Both the position numbers and the translations under genes were made by a program. From NCBI RefSeq assembly GCF_007830265.1, contig NZ_VLKE01000001.1, positions 5,208,001 to 5,272,000 of the forward strand: a DNA stretch of 64,000 nucleotides, written 5' to 3'. Below are positions 26,063 to 35,407 of this stretch, one piece after another. Position 1 is the stretch's first letter; each line of letters starts with the position of its first letter. The notes under the pieces were generated by a model. It ran no database searches. It worked only from the letters and a program-made list of their open reading frames with translations, and was not told where the DNA came from. Source of the DNA: Micromonospora olivasterospora (GTDB taxonomy: Bacteria; Actinomycetota; Actinomycetes; Mycobacteriales; Micromonosporaceae).

Positions 26063-27310
26063 GTGACCGTGAACCGGGAAATCTTCGGCCGTCCGTTGCG
26101 CAGCGTGGCCTTCGACGTGGCGGTCGCCGGCTTCGTGGTGCTGTTCGGCCTCGCCGGGGCCGCCAACCAGCCGGGCGGCTGGTGGGCCACCCTGGTCGGG
26201 GCGGGGATGGCCGTGACGCTGCTGTTCCGGCGTACCCATCCGTCGGCGGTGGCGGCGGCCGTCGCCGCGCTCGCCCTGGTCCAGGTGGCCTTCGGCTGGG
26301 GGCCGCTGGCCTTCGACGTCGGCGTGCTGATCGCCCTGTACAGCGTGGTGAAGTACGCCGAGAAGCTGCGCGACGGCGTCCTCGCCGGCATCGTGGCCGC
26401 GGTCGGGGTGGTGCTGGGGGCCCTCCAGACCCGGGGCGAGGTCGCCTGGTGGGCCTCGGCCATCTGGCTCGCCCTGATCACCGGCGCCGTCTGGCTGATG
26501 GGGCTCAACGTGCGCACCCGCCGGCTGTACGTGCTCAGCCTGGAGGAGCGGGCCGCCACGCTGGAACGCGAGCGGGAGGCCGAGGCGCGGGCGGCGGTGG
26601 CCGAGGAGCGCACCCGGATCGCCCGCGAGCTGCACGACGTGGTGGCGCACAGCATGGCCGTCATGATCGTGCAGGCCGACGGGGCGCGGTACCTGTTCGA
26701 CCGGGACCCGGAGACCGCCCGGGAGGCGGTCCGGGTGGTCGCCGACACCGGCCGGCAGGCCCTCGAAGAGATGCGGCGGCTGGTGGGCGTACTGCGGGAG
26801 CCGAGCCCGGCCGAGCCGCCGGGCGTCCCCGCCGCGACGCCCGCGACCGACGGCGGCGGGACCCCGGGCCTGTCGGCGGAGCCGGCGCACCGGCGCCCGG
26901 CGCTGGTGGAACTGCCCGACCTGCTGGACCGGTTCCGCGCAGCCGGGCTGCGCATCGACTGGGCCGTCACCGGCGAGGCGCCGTCGCTGCCCCCCGGCCT
27001 GGAGCTGACCGTGTACCGGGTGGTGCAGGAGGCGCTGACCAACGCGCTCAAGCACGCCGGGGTCGGCGCGACCGTCACCCTGAGCCTCGACCACACCGGC
27101 GAGGCCGTCGAGGTCCGGGCCGTCGACGACGGGCGTGGCCGGCCGCCGGTGCGGCCCGCGCCGTCCGGCGGGCACGGCCTGGTCGGCATGCGCGAGCGGG
27201 TGATGGTGTACGACGGCAGCCTCACCGCCGGGCCCCGCCTGGCCGGCGGCTGGCAGGTCGAGGTGCGGCTGCCGCTACCGTCGACGACCGGGACGGAGGT
27301 GGCAGCGTGA
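26063..27310 (+). CDS. NarL-type sensor histidine kinase
   Basis: About 415 residues. Membrane segments fill the first about 145 residues ('VAVAGFVVLFGLAGAA', 'GVLAGIVAAVGVVLGAL', 'ASAIWLALITGAVWLMGL'). A coiled-coil (about 155-180) leads to the HisKA_3 box RIARELHDVVAHSMAVM and a HATPase domain (VVQEALTNALKHAGVGATV, GGHGLVGMRERV). Extracytoplasmic loops are very short, so it probably senses an intramembrane stimulus or its ABC partner, as in LiaS/DesK-like systems. GTG 26063 and GTG 26069 are both possible starts; neither has a good ribosome-binding site. Confidence 0.88.
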   Translation: MTVNREIFGRPLRSVAFDVAVAGFVVLFGLAGAANQPGGWWATLVGAGMAVTLLFRRTHPSAVAAAVAALALVQVAFGWGPLAFDVGVLIALYSVVKYAEKLRDGVLAGIVAAVGVVLGALQTRGEVAWWASAIWLALITGAVWLMGLNVRTRRLYVLSLEERAATLEREREAEARAAVAEERTRIARELHDVVAHSMAVMIVQADGARYLFDRDPETAREAVRVVADTGRQALEEMRRLVGVLREPSPAEPPGVPAATPATDGGGTPGLSAEPAHRRPALVELPDLLDRFRAAGLRIDWAVTGEAPSLPPGLELTVYRVVQEALTNALKHAGVGATVTLSLDHTGEAVEVRAVDDGRGRPPVRPAPSGGHGLVGMRERVMVYDGSLTAGPRLAGGWQVEVRLPLPSTTGTEVAA

Positions 27311-27338
27311 GGCAGTCGCGAGCAGAAGGTAGGACGGC

Positions 27339-28003
27339 ATGACGGTCCGCGTGGTGATCGTGGACGACCAGGCGCTGGTCAGGGCGGGATTCCGGATGGT
27401 GCTGGACTCCCAGCCCGACCTGGCCGTGGTCGGCGAGGCGATCGACGGTGCCGACGCGCTGCGGGTGCTCGACCGGGTCGAGGCGGACGTGGTGGTGATG
27501 GACATCCGGATGCCGACCATGGACGGGGTGGAGGCCACCCGGCGGATCTGCGCCGGCCGCACCGGCGACCGGCCCGGGTGCTGGCGCTGACGACCTTCGA
27601 CACCGAGGCCGACGCGTTCGCCGCCCTCCAGGCCGGGGCGAGCGGGTTCCTGCTGAAGAACGTGCCGCCGGAGGAGCTGCTGACGGCGATCCGGGTGGTG
27701 GCCGAGGGCGACTCGGTGGTCGCCCCGTCGATCACCCGTCGACTGCTGGACCGGTTCGCCGGCCAGCTCGGCCCCGGCCCCGCCGAGGACCCGCGGCTGG
27801 CCCAGCTCACCGAGCGGGAGCGGCAGGTGCTGCTGCTGGTCGCCCAGGGCCTGTCCAACGCGGAGATCGCCGCGCGGGTACACGTCGCCGAGGCGACCGT
27901 GAAGACCCACGTCGGGCGGATCCTGGCCAAGCTCCAGCTCCGCGACCGGGTGCAGGCGGTGGTGCTGGCGTACGAGAGCGGCCTGGTCACCCCCGGCGGC
28001 TGA
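27339..28003 (+). pseudogene. NarL/LuxR-family response regulator interrupted by a one-base frameshift
   Basis: ATG 27339 opens a receiver domain (VRVVIVDDQALVRAGF; phosphoacceptor Asp in VVVMDIRMPTMDG). Its frame ends early at 27590 with 'TGDRPGCWR'. The other frame carries on exactly where the receiver should continue, from 'VLALTTFDTEADAFAALQAG' through FLLKNVPPEELL to a complete LuxR helix-turn-helix (LTERERQVLLLVAQGLSNAEIA) and stop at 28003. One missing base near 27575-27580 in a C/G run accounts for the break. With that base the protein would be about 222 residues, a normal length, so either a recent mutation or a base-calling error is likely. Confidence 0.85.
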
Positions 28004-28004
28004 G

Positions 28005-28032
28005 CCCGCGTACGACCCAGGTCGTACGCGGG
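28005..28032. promoter_or_regulatory. perfect palindrome between response regulator and ABC transporter genes
   Basis: CCCGCGTACGACC (28005-28017), CA, GGTCGTACGCGGG (28020-28032): 13-bp arms with a 2-nt centre, 1 nt after the regulator stop. A 2-nt loop is poor for an RNA hairpin, so a DNA operator for the neighbouring LuxR-type regulator is at least as likely as a terminator. Confidence 0.6.
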
Positions 28033-28151
28033 GGCACCGGCGGGGCCCCCGCGGGCGCACGGAGGTCGGGCGCGCGGGTGGACGCGGGTGGGGCGCCGCC
28101 GCTCATAGCGTCGGAGACGTCCCAGTCACCGTCTTCCACGGGGAGCACCAC

Positions 28152-28940
28152 GTGTCCGTCGCACCTCCCGCGTTCGCCGCCGCCGGCGTCGCGGTCACCG
28201 CCCGCGGCCTGCGCAAGGAGTACGGCTCCGGCCAGGCGAGGGTCGTCGCCCTGCACGGCGTCGACGTCGACTTCGCCGCCGGCCGGTTCACCGCCATCAT
28301 GGGCTCGTCCGGGTCGGGCAAGTCCACCCTGATGCACTGCCTGGCCGGCCTGGACCAGCCCACGGCCGGTTCCGTGCGCATCGGCGACGCCGACACCGGC
28401 CGCCTCGACGACAAGCGGCTCACCCTGCTGCGCCGGGACCGGATCGGCTTCGTCTTCCAGAAGTTCAACCTGCTGCCCGCGTTGAGCGCCGAGGAGAACA
28501 TCGTGCTGCCGCTGGCCATCGCCGGCCGCCGGCCGGACCCGGCCTGGCTGCGGCAGGTGGTCGCCGCCGTGGGCCTGGCCGACCGGCTCCGGCACCGGCC
28601 GGCCGAGCTCTCCGGCGGCCAGCAGCAGCGCGTCGCGGTCGCCCGGGCGCTGATCACCAAGCCGTGGGTCGTCTTCGCCGACGAGCCCACCGGCAACCTC
28701 GACTCCCGCTCCGGGGCGGAGGTGCTGCGGCTGCTCCGCGAGGCCGTCGACACCCTCGGCCAGACCGTGGTGATGGTGACCCACGACCCGGTCGCCGCGG
28801 GCCACGCCGACCGGGTGGTCTTCCTCGCCGACGGCCGGCTGGTCCGCGACCTGGCGGCGCCGAGCGCGGAGGCGGTCCTCGACGCGCTCGCCCACCTCGA
28901 GCCGGCCCCGGCCCGCGCGGCGGGGGTGACCGGCCGATGA
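28152..28940 (+). CDS. ABC transporter ATP-binding protein (MacB/LolD type)
   Basis: 262 residues. Walker A 'AIMGSSGSGKSTLMHCLAG', Q-loop 'FVFQKFNLLPALSAEENI', signature ELSGGQQQRVAVARAL, Walker B 'WVVFADEPTGNLDSRSG' and the switch His in MVTHDP. It energises the FtsX-like permease encoded next (4-nt overlap, ATGA). Systems of this class export peptides, lipids or antibiotics or work as mechanotransmitters. The adjacent two-component genes and palindrome suggest a detoxification or cell-envelope stress module. GTG 28152 is the start. Confidence 0.93.
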   Translation: MSVAPPAFAAAGVAVTARGLRKEYGSGQARVVALHGVDVDFAAGRFTAIMGSSGSGKSTLMHCLAGLDQPTAGSVRIGDADTGRLDDKRLTLLRRDRIGFVFQKFNLLPALSAEENIVLPLAIAGRRPDPAWLRQVVAAVGLADRLRHRPAELSGGQQQRVAVARALITKPWVVFADEPTGNLDSRSGAEVLRLLREAVDTLGQTVVMVTHDPVAAGHADRVVFLADGRLVRDLAAPSAEAVLDALAHLEPAPARAAGVTGR

Positions 28941-31417
28941 TCCGCCTGACCCTGCGGACGATGCGCGCCGACGCGGTGCGGCTGCTGCTGTCCACCCTCG
29001 CCATCGTGCTCGGCGTCGCCTTCATCGCCGGCACGTTGATCTTCACCGACGGGATGAAGGCCGGCGCGTACGCTCGCGCGGGCGCCTTCGACCGGCACAC
29101 CGACCTCGCCGTGTACGCCGAGAAGACCCCGATCCCGCCCGCGCTGGTCGAGAAGGTGCGCGCGGTCGACGGGGTGCGCGCCGCCGACGGCGAACTGACC
29201 GGCACGGCCGGCGTGGTCGGCTCCGACGGGCGACCCGTGCTCGGCTTCGCCGTGCTCGCCGCGATCCCCACCGACCCGGCCCTGCAGTCGTACGACGTGG
29301 TAGCCGGCCGGCTGCCGCAGCGCACCGGTGAGCTGGTGCTGGACGCGCCCACGGTGGCCGAGGAGGGCTTCGTCCTCGGTGCTCCGGTGAGCGTCGGCGG
29401 CAGCGGAGGAGCGGCCCGCCCGTACACCCTGGTCGGCACGGTCGACGTGGCCGGCACGACCCGGGACGTCGGCGGCCCGTTCATCGGCCTGGCCGGCCCG
29501 GACGCGCTGGCCGTCGGCGCCGACAAGGGCTACGGCCGGATCGTGGTGGCCGCCGCGCCCGGCGTGTCCACGGCGGAACTGGCCGACCGGGTGGCGGCGG
29601 TGGCCGGTCCCGGCGTGACCGTGAAGATTCGTCAGGCGATCCTCGACGATGCGGTCGACGATGCGGTCCGCGACCTGAAGCAGTTCAACCTGTTCCTGCT
29701 CACCTTCGCCGCGGTCGCCGTGCTGGTGGCCGGGTTCGTCATCGCCAACACCTTCGCCATCGTGCTCGCCCAGCGCACCCGGCGCACGGCGCTGCTGCGG
29801 CTGGTCGGCGCGACCCGGGGTCAGGTGTTCCGGGCGACCCTGCTGGAGGCGGCGGCGACGGGGTTCGCGGCGTCGGCGCTGGGCGTGCTCACCGGTGTCG
29901 GCCTGGCGGTCGGACTGAACGCCCTGATGGCCGCGGTCGACCTGCCCCTCGCCGCCGGCCTCACGGTCACGGCGCCGACCGTGCTGCTGTCCCTGCTGCT
30001 CGGCACGGGCATCACCGTCGGGGCCGCGGCCGCCCCGGCGTGGCGGGGCACCCGGGTCGCGCCGGTGGCCGCGCTCACCGACGCGGCGGTCCAGTCCACC
30101 CGCCGGGCCGGACGGGTCCGGCTGGCGGTCGGCGCGCTGGTCTTCGCCGCCGGCGTGGCCGCCCTGATGGGGGCAGGCGTGGTCGGCCAGGTGTTCCTGG
30201 TGGCGGCCGGCGGGGTGTTCACCTTCTTCGGCATCGTGTTGTTCGGCCCGGTGCTGGTGCCGGCGCTCGTGCGTGTCCTCGGCTGGCCGGCCCGCCGGCT
30301 GTTCGGGGCGACCGCCGGGCTGGCCGTGGCCAACGCCGTGCGCAACCCGCGCCGCATCGCCGCCACCGCCACCGCACTGGTCATCGGCATCGGCCTGGTC
30401 TCCGCGTTCGTGGTCGGCGCGCGCAGCGTCAAGTCCGGCATCGAGCAGGCGGTCGACCAGCAGATCGGGGTGGACTTCCTGGTCACCGGCATCGGCGGGG
30501 ACCTGCCGCCGACCCTCCCCGCCGAGCTGGCCGCCCGCGACGAGCTGGGCCTGGTGCACGAGCAGCGCGACCGCGTCGCGGACGGCATCGAGCTGCGCTC
30601 CGCCCATCCCGCGCTGGTCGGGCGCACGCTCACGGCCGTGGACTCCGGCGACGTCGGCCGGCTCGCGCCGGGCCGGGTGCTGGTGCACCGGGAACTGGCG
30701 CGGGCGAAGGGCTGGGCGGTGGGCGACACGATCACCCTGGCCGGGCAGCCGTTCACGGTGGCCGCCGTGGTCGCCGCCGACGGGCCGGCGCTGGCCGGCA
30801 GCCCCGTGCCCGCCGGGCACCAGGTCGAGGTGGTCGACGCCGACTTCGCCCGGCTCTTCCCGACCGAGCGGGGCTACCTGGCGCAGGTCGACCCGGCCGA
30901 CGGCGTGTCGGCGGAGCGGGCGCGGAAGGCGATCGAGTCGGTGCTGAGCCGGTACCCGACGGTGAACCTGATGGACCAGGCGGCGTACAAGAGGATGCTC
31001 ACCGGCACGGTGGACATGCTGCTGGCGTTCGTCACCGCGCTGCTCGGCCTGGCCGTGGTGATCGCGCTGGTCGGCGTGGCGAACACGCTGAGCCTGTCGG
31101 TGGTGGAGCGGACCCGGGAGAACGCCGTGCTGCGGGCCGTCGGGCTCACCAGGGGCCGGATGCGGGCCATGCTCGCCGTCGAGGCGGTGCTGATGGCCCT
31201 GGTCGGGGCAGTGCTCGGGGTGGGCCTCGGCACCGGCGTCAGCGCCGGCGCGATGGCGGTGTTCGCCCGCATCGGCGGCGACTTCACCCTGGTGCTGCCG
31301 TGGGACCAGCTCGGGCTGATCCTCGGGGTGGCGGTGCTGGCCGCGCTGGCCGCGTCGGTGCTCCCGGCCCGCCGCGCCCTGGCCCGCCCGGTCGTGGAGT
31401 CCCTCGGCGCCGAGTGA
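28937..31417 (+). CDS. FtsX-like permease of MacB-type ABC transporter
   Basis: 826 residues with the duplicated layout of actinobacterial exporters: an N-terminal helix ('LLLSTLAIVLGVAFIAGTLI'), a large extracytoplasmic MacB-type domain, a first FtsX block of three helices ('FLLTFAAVAVLVAGFVIANT', RRTALLRLVGATRGQVFRATL), a middle pair of helices, a second periplasmic domain, and a second FtsX block ('LGLAVVIALVGVANTLSLSV', 'RENAVLRAVGLTRGRMRAML'). ATG 28937 overlaps the ATPase stop. Substrate not readable. A strong terminator follows. Confidence 0.92.
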   Translation: MIRLTLRTMRADAVRLLLSTLAIVLGVAFIAGTLIFTDGMKAGAYARAGAFDRHTDLAVYAEKTPIPPALVEKVRAVDGVRAADGELTGTAGVVGSDGRPVLGFAVLAAIPTDPALQSYDVVAGRLPQRTGELVLDAPTVAEEGFVLGAPVSVGGSGGAARPYTLVGTVDVAGTTRDVGGPFIGLAGPDALAVGADKGYGRIVVAAAPGVSTAELADRVAAVAGPGVTVKIRQAILDDAVDDAVRDLKQFNLFLLTFAAVAVLVAGFVIANTFAIVLAQRTRRTALLRLVGATRGQVFRATLLEAAATGFAASALGVLTGVGLAVGLNALMAAVDLPLAAGLTVTAPTVLLSLLLGTGITVGAAAAPAWRGTRVAPVAALTDAAVQSTRRAGRVRLAVGALVFAAGVAALMGAGVVGQVFLVAAGGVFTFFGIVLFGPVLVPALVRVLGWPARRLFGATAGLAVANAVRNPRRIAATATALVIGIGLVSAFVVGARSVKSGIEQAVDQQIGVDFLVTGIGGDLPPTLPAELAARDELGLVHEQRDRVADGIELRSAHPALVGRTLTAVDSGDVGRLAPGRVLVHRELARAKGWAVGDTITLAGQPFTVAAVVAADGPALAGSPVPAGHQVEVVDADFARLFPTERGYLAQVDPADGVSAERARKAIESVLSRYPTVNLMDQAAYKRMLTGTVDMLLAFVTALLGLAVVIALVGVANTLSLSVVERTRENAVLRAVGLTRGRMRAMLAVEAVLMALVGAVLGVGLGTGVSAGAMAVFARIGGDFTLVLPWDQLGLILGVAVLAALAASVLPARRALARPVVESLGAE

Positions 31418-31425
31418 CCCGGAAG

Positions 31426-31458
31426 CCCCCTGTCACATCGTCCGAATGTGACAGGGGG
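31426..31458. terminator. bidirectional terminator between ABC permease and sugar dehydrogenase genes
   Basis: A perfect 13-bp stem, CCCCCTGTCACAT (31426-31438) with ATGTGACAGGGGG (31446-31458), and a 7-nt loop, between convergent genes. Confidence 0.85.
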
Positions 31459-31469
31459 CCTCCGGTCTG

Positions 31470-32732
31470 TCAGAGACGCTCGACGACCGGACCCCGGCAG
31501 CGGTTACGGGTGTCGAAGACGTACCGGGCGTGGCGTACGACCAGGTCGTAGTCGAGGCAGTCGTGGTCGGTGACCACCACCACCGCGTCGGCCTCGCGGA
31601 CCTCGCGCTCGGTCAGCTCGACCACCGTCACGCCGCCGGGAATGTGGTGCGGCTCGGCGTACGGCTCCACCGCCCGCACCTCCGCGCCCAGGGCCCGCAG
31701 CCGGCGGGCGACGTCGACGGCGGGGGAGTCGCGCATGTCGCCGGTGTTCTTCTTGTACGCCAGCCCGAGCAGCAGCAGCCGCGCCCCGCTGACCGCCCGG
31801 CCGGCCCGGTTCAACCCGCCCATGATCCGCTGGGCGACGTGCTCCGGCATCTCGTGGTTGACGTCGTTGGCCAGCTCGATGAACCGGAACTGCCGGCCCA
31901 GCCGCCGCTTCACCTGCCAGGACAGGTAGCACGGGTCGATCGGCAGGCAGTGCCCACCCACGCCGGGGCCGGGGCGGAACGACATGAACCCGAACGGCTT
32001 GGTCTCGGCCGCCTCGATCGCCTGCCAGACGTCGATGTCCAGGTGGTGGCTGAGCACCGTCAGCTCGTTGATCAGCGCGATGTTGACCTGGCGGAACGTG
32101 TTCTCGATGAGCTTGGTCAACTCGGCGACCCGGGTCGAGTCGACGGGCACCGTCCGCTCGACCAGCCGTCGGTAGAACGCGTCGACCCGCCGCCGGGACG
32201 CCTCGTCCACCCCGGAGACCACCTTCGGGGTGTTCTCCAGACGCCAGGTGGGGTTGCCCGGGTCGATCCGCTCGGGGCTGTAGCCGAGGTGGAAGTCGCC
32301 GGGGCTGGTGAGCCCGCTGGCCGACTCCAGCAGCGGCCGCAGCAGCTCCTCCGTGGTGCCGGGGTAGGTGGTGGACTCCAGGATGACCACGCATCCGGGC
32401 CGCACGTACGGGCCGATGCCCACGCCGGCCTGCTCCACGAAACTCAGGTCGGGGGTGCCGTCGCGCAACGGGGTGGGCACGGTGATCACGCAGCTGTCGA
32501 AGCCCTCGGCGTCGGCGTACTCGCTGGTCGGGCGGTACCGTCCGCTGCGCAGCGCCCGGCTGAGCCGGTGGGTCGGGATGTCCTCGACGAACGACTCGCC
32601 GGCGGCGAGTCGCTTGACCCGGTCGGCGTCGACGTCGAGGCCGACCACGTCCATGCCCGCCTCGACGGCCCGCACGGCCAGCGGCAGGCCCACGTATCCC
32701 TGGCCGATGACGACCAACTTCTCAGCGCTCAC
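31470..32732 (-). CDS. nucleotide-sugar dehydrogenase (UDP-glucose/UDP-ManNAc dehydrogenase family)
   Basis: 420 residues, a four-electron dehydrogenase making nucleotide-activated uronic acids for polysaccharides. NAD motif GQGYVGLPLAVRA near the N-terminus, then VPTPLRDGTPDLS, catalytic 'GVGGHCLPIDPCYLSWQ' (Cys in GHCLPID), and the UDP-binding domain LLLGLAYKKNTGDMRDSPA. The extended 'YSPERIDPGNPTW' pattern favours the WecC/WbpA (UDP-HexNAc) group over Ugd, though substrate cannot be settled. The nearest polysaccharide genes are 12 kb away. Confidence 0.88.
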   Translation of the reverse strand: MSAEKLVVIGQGYVGLPLAVRAVEAGMDVVGLDVDADRVKRLAAGESFVEDIPTHRLSRALRSGRYRPTSEYADAEGFDSCVITVPTPLRDGTPDLSFVEQAGVGIGPYVRPGCVVILESTTYPGTTEELLRPLLESASGLTSPGDFHLGYSPERIDPGNPTWRLENTPKVVSGVDEASRRRVDAFYRRLVERTVPVDSTRVAELTKLIENTFRQVNIALINELTVLSHHLDIDVWQAIEAAETKPFGFMSFRPGPGVGGHCLPIDPCYLSWQVKRRLGRQFRFIELANDVNHEMPEHVAQRIMGGLNRAGRAVSGARLLLLGLAYKKNTGDMRDSPAVDVARRLRALGAEVRAVEPYAEPHHIPGGVTVVELTEREVREADAVVVVTDHDCLDYDLVVRHARYVFDTRNRCRGPVVERL

Positions 32733-32829
32733 CCGTGCTCCCGTAGCAGACGATGGAACGTGCCGCTCGTCAGCCTAGGAGACTATCTGCGCATTTAGTC
32801 CGATTTGGTGATTCTGGGGCGTGTGGGGG

Positions 32830-34218
32830 TCAGGCGTTGCCCGCCAGTGGCCCCTGCTCCGTGTCCGCGGTCGTCGGCGGCGTCGCGGTCGGACCGGTCG
32901 GTTCCTCGCTCGGCGGCGGGCCGGCCGGGTCCTCCGTTGCGGGCGGCGGGTCCGGCGACTCGGACGGATCCGGCGTCGCGGACGGCTCGGGCTCGGCCGT
33001 CGCGCTCGCCCCGGCGCTGGGCGTCGCCTTCGACGAGCCCGAGGGGCGCCCCCGGCCGGTCGGCCGGTCCGTCCGGTCGCCGTCGGGCTCCTCGGTCGCC
33101 GCCGCGTCGTCGACGCTCCCGCTCGGCACCGCCGCCGGCGTGGTCGGCCTGAGGTTGGTGGCGGGAGAGTCCGCGTTCTTGGCCGCGCCGAGGGCCGCCC
33201 CGAGCGCGGCCAGCGCCACCAGCACCGCGGCGAGCGCGCCGACGAGCGTGCCGCGGCGTGCGCCCCGGCGGGGCGGCTCGCCGCCGGACAGGGCCGCGAC
33301 GCCCGCCGGCGACAGGTCGTCGCGGGTGGTGCCGCCGGCCCCGGCCGCCCCACGCAGCGTCACCGGGACGGTGGCGGTGGGGGCGGAGCCGTCCGCGATC
33401 GTGGCGCGGGCGGCCTCGGCCATCGCCGCGCCCGTGGGGAAGCGGTCCGCCGGGTCCTTCGCCAGGGCCCGGGCCACCAGCTCGCGCACCGCCGCCGGGA
33501 TCTCGCCCGGCAGCTCCGGCGGCTCGTCGTCCAGGTGCCGGACGGCCACCTGGAGCGGGTTGTCGCCGGTGAACGGCGGCTCGCCGGTCAGGCAGCAGTA
33601 CGCCACCGCGCCCAGGGCGTAGATGTCGGTGGCCCCGGACACCGGACGCCCGGCCGCCTGCTCCGGCGCCATGTAGAGCGCCGTGCCCGGCACCGCGTTG
33701 GTGCTGGTGATGCTGGTGACGTTGGTCGAGCGGGCGACGCCGAAGTCGACCAGCACGACGCTGCCGTCCTCCTGCACCAGCAGGTTGCTCGGCTTCACGT
33801 CGCGGTGCACGATCCCGCCGGCGTGGGCGGCGTGCAGCGCCTGCGCCGCCTGGGCGACGATCGACATGGTCTCGGCCACCTCGAGGTGACCGGACGCCTC
33901 GATCCGCCGGGACAGGGGCTCGCCCTCGACGAACTCCATGACCAGGTAGTCGGCCCGCCCGCCGTCGGACAGGTCGTCCTGCCCGACGTCGTAGACCTGG
34001 ACGATGCCGGGGTGCCGCAGGGCGGCCATGATCCGCGCCTCGGCGCGGAACCGGGCGATGAAGTCGGGGTCGGAGACCAGCGCCGGCAGCAGGACCTTGA
34101 CCGCGACCTGCCGGCCGAGGATCTGGTCTGTGCCCCGCCAGACATCGCCCATGCCGCCGGTGGCGACACGGTCGTCCAGGCGGTACCGACCGCTGAGTAC
34201 GACTCCCGAAGACAACAC
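32830..34218 (-). CDS. membrane Ser/Thr protein kinase (Pkn type)
   Basis: 462 residues. The kinase domain spans about 10-265: Gly loop 'YRLDDRVATGGMGDVWRGTD', VAVKVLLP, catalytic HRDVKPSNLL, DFG in LVDFGVARS, APE in YMAPEQAAG. A juxtamembrane stretch leads to one transmembrane helix ('GTLVGALAAVLVALAALGAA', about 325-345) and an extracytoplasmic Pro/Ser/Thr/Asp-rich tail with no PASTA repeats. GTG 34218 precedes the conserved VLSSGVVLSGRYRL. The ligand is unknown; a low-complexity outer tail without a folded domain is common in this family. Confidence 0.9.
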   Translation of the reverse strand: MLSSGVVLSGRYRLDDRVATGGMGDVWRGTDQILGRQVAVKVLLPALVSDPDFIARFRAEARIMAALRHPGIVQVYDVGQDDLSDGGRADYLVMEFVEGEPLSRRIEASGHLEVAETMSIVAQAAQALHAAHAGGIVHRDVKPSNLLVQEDGSVVLVDFGVARSTNVTSITSTNAVPGTALYMAPEQAAGRPVSGATDIYALGAVAYCCLTGEPPFTGDNPLQVAVRHLDDEPPELPGEIPAAVRELVARALAKDPADRFPTGAAMAEAARATIADGSAPTATVPVTLRGAAGAGGTTRDDLSPAGVAALSGGEPPRRGARRGTLVGALAAVLVALAALGAALGAAKNADSPATNLRPTTPAAVPSGSVDDAAATEEPDGDRTDRPTGRGRPSGSSKATPSAGASATAEPEPSATPDPSESPDPPPATEDPAGPPPSEEPTGPTATPPTTADTEQGPLAGNA

Positions 34219-34743
34219 CGCACTACCGTACCCAGAGCGGGCGCGGCCCACGCGCCCCGCTCCGGTCAGCCGGGGACGGAGACGCGGGACCGGAGGGACG
34301 GCGCGCCGCCGGGCAAATTCTGTGACCCGTTCCTGACTGTGGGTCGCGATCGGCGGGCGGGCGTGCCACGGTACCCGCGCCGGCGGGCGGCGAGAGCGTC
34401 CCATCTTCCCGGCGGCGGGCGTCCTTTCGGCCTCCCGTGTTACATCGACCCGCCGGCCGGGCGGGTTGATTATTCTCACTCTTCTCTCGACGGGCGTCGA
34501 CTTGTCGGTCCGGCCCTCCGCTCCTAGCGTTAGCGCGACTCGGGCCGCCCCGCCGCACGTCCAACGGCGGCCGTACCTCGTGGTGAGTCCAGACAAACCC
34601 CGCCCGAGGCATACGGTGTCGGGCGTGATCAAGGTCGGCGGGGGGCTGATGGCAGGGGAGGAGGTCCGGCCGCCGGACCGGGGCGTCGCGGTGCCCGCCG
34701 CCGGCGTGCGCGCCGGGGCCCGGACGACGGAATCGGCGTGTCC
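34219..34743. other. divergent intergenic region between kinase and sigma factor genes
   Basis: About 525 bp without a supported gene. It should hold both promoters. A near-perfect hairpin, ATCGACCCGCC (34444-34454) with GGCGGGTTGAT (34460-34470), is followed by a T-rich stretch (tattctcactcttctctc), resembling a terminator on the plus strand or a leader structure. An AT-richer pocket at 34466-34500 is the best promoter area, but no boxes are assigned. Confidence 0.45.
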
Positions 34744-35376
34744 ATGAGCGACGAGTTGAGCGAGGCGGTCGGCGCGGCGCAGGCCGGCGACGAAAACGCC
34801 TTCCGCTTCCTCTACCGGCGCCTCCAGCCCGGCCTGCTGCGCTACCTCACCGCGCTGGTCGGTGCCGACGCGGAGGACGTCGCCTCCGAGACGTGGCTGC
34901 AGATCTCCCGCGACCTGCCCCGCTTCGCCGGCGGGGAGTTCCGGGCCTGGACCGTCACCATCGCCCGCAATCGGGCCATGGACCACCTGCGCCGGCAGCG
35001 CCGCCGGCCCGCGCTGCCGGTGCCCGTACAGGCACTCACCGACCTCGCCGGCGACGCCGACACCGCCGAGCGGGCCGGCGAGACCATCGGCACGGAGGCC
35101 GCGCTCGCGCTGATCGCCACCCTGCCACCCCGCGAGGCCGAGGCCGTGCTGCTGCGCGCGGTGATCGGCCTGGACGCCGAGAGCGCCGGCCGGGTGCTGG
35201 GCCGCCGCGCCGGCGCGGTGCGTACGGCCGCCCACCGCGGGCTGCGGCGGCTCGCCGCGATGATGCAACGCCAAGACTCGCCCCCGGCCGCCGCGCCGCG
35301 CGCCACGGCGCCCCGACCCCGTGCGGGACGGGGCCGGCCGGCGTCGGGCTCGCCCGTCGAGCGGGCGGACGGATGA
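34744..35376 (+). CDS. ECF-like RNA polymerase sigma factor
   Basis: About 210 residues. Region 2 is 'FRFLYRRLQPGLLRYLTALV', VASETWLQISRD and WTVTIARNRAMDHLRRQRR. Region 4 is 'LALIATLPPREAEAVLLRAV' with VLGRRAGAVRTAAHRGLRRL as the promoter-reading helix. The C-terminal 30 residues are a disordered Arg/Pro tail. An in-frame GTG two codons upstream (34738) is an alternative start. Its probable operon partner, a membrane anti-sigma-like protein, now lies 1.3 kb downstream because an IS element sits between them. Confidence 0.87.
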   Translation: MSDELSEAVGAAQAGDENAFRFLYRRLQPGLLRYLTALVGADAEDVASETWLQISRDLPRFAGGEFRAWTVTIARNRAMDHLRRQRRRPALPVPVQALTDLAGDADTAERAGETIGTEAALALIATLPPREAEAVLLRAVIGLDAESAGRVLGRRAGAVRTAAHRGLRRLAAMMQRQDSPPAAAPRATAPRPRAGRGRPASGSPVERADG

Positions 35377-35387
35377 CTTGACATCCT

Positions 35388-35407
35388 CCCCCGCCTAAAC
35401 GTGGGGG
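35388..35407. repeat. right-end hairpin of the IS element
   Basis: CCCCC (35388-35392) pairs with GGGGG (35403-35407), extended by G-T and C-G pairs. The tnpB stop codon lies inside it. In characterised TnpB systems the guide (omega/re) RNA is made from this end, so a guide RNA would map to roughly 35377-35550 on the minus strand; its exact limits are not visible. Confidence 0.55.

Noticed and set aside
28103..30820. 905-codon minus-strand frame opposite the ABC transporter
   Set aside because: Antisense shadow of two strongly conserved transporter genes; Gly/Arg/His-rich with no motifs.
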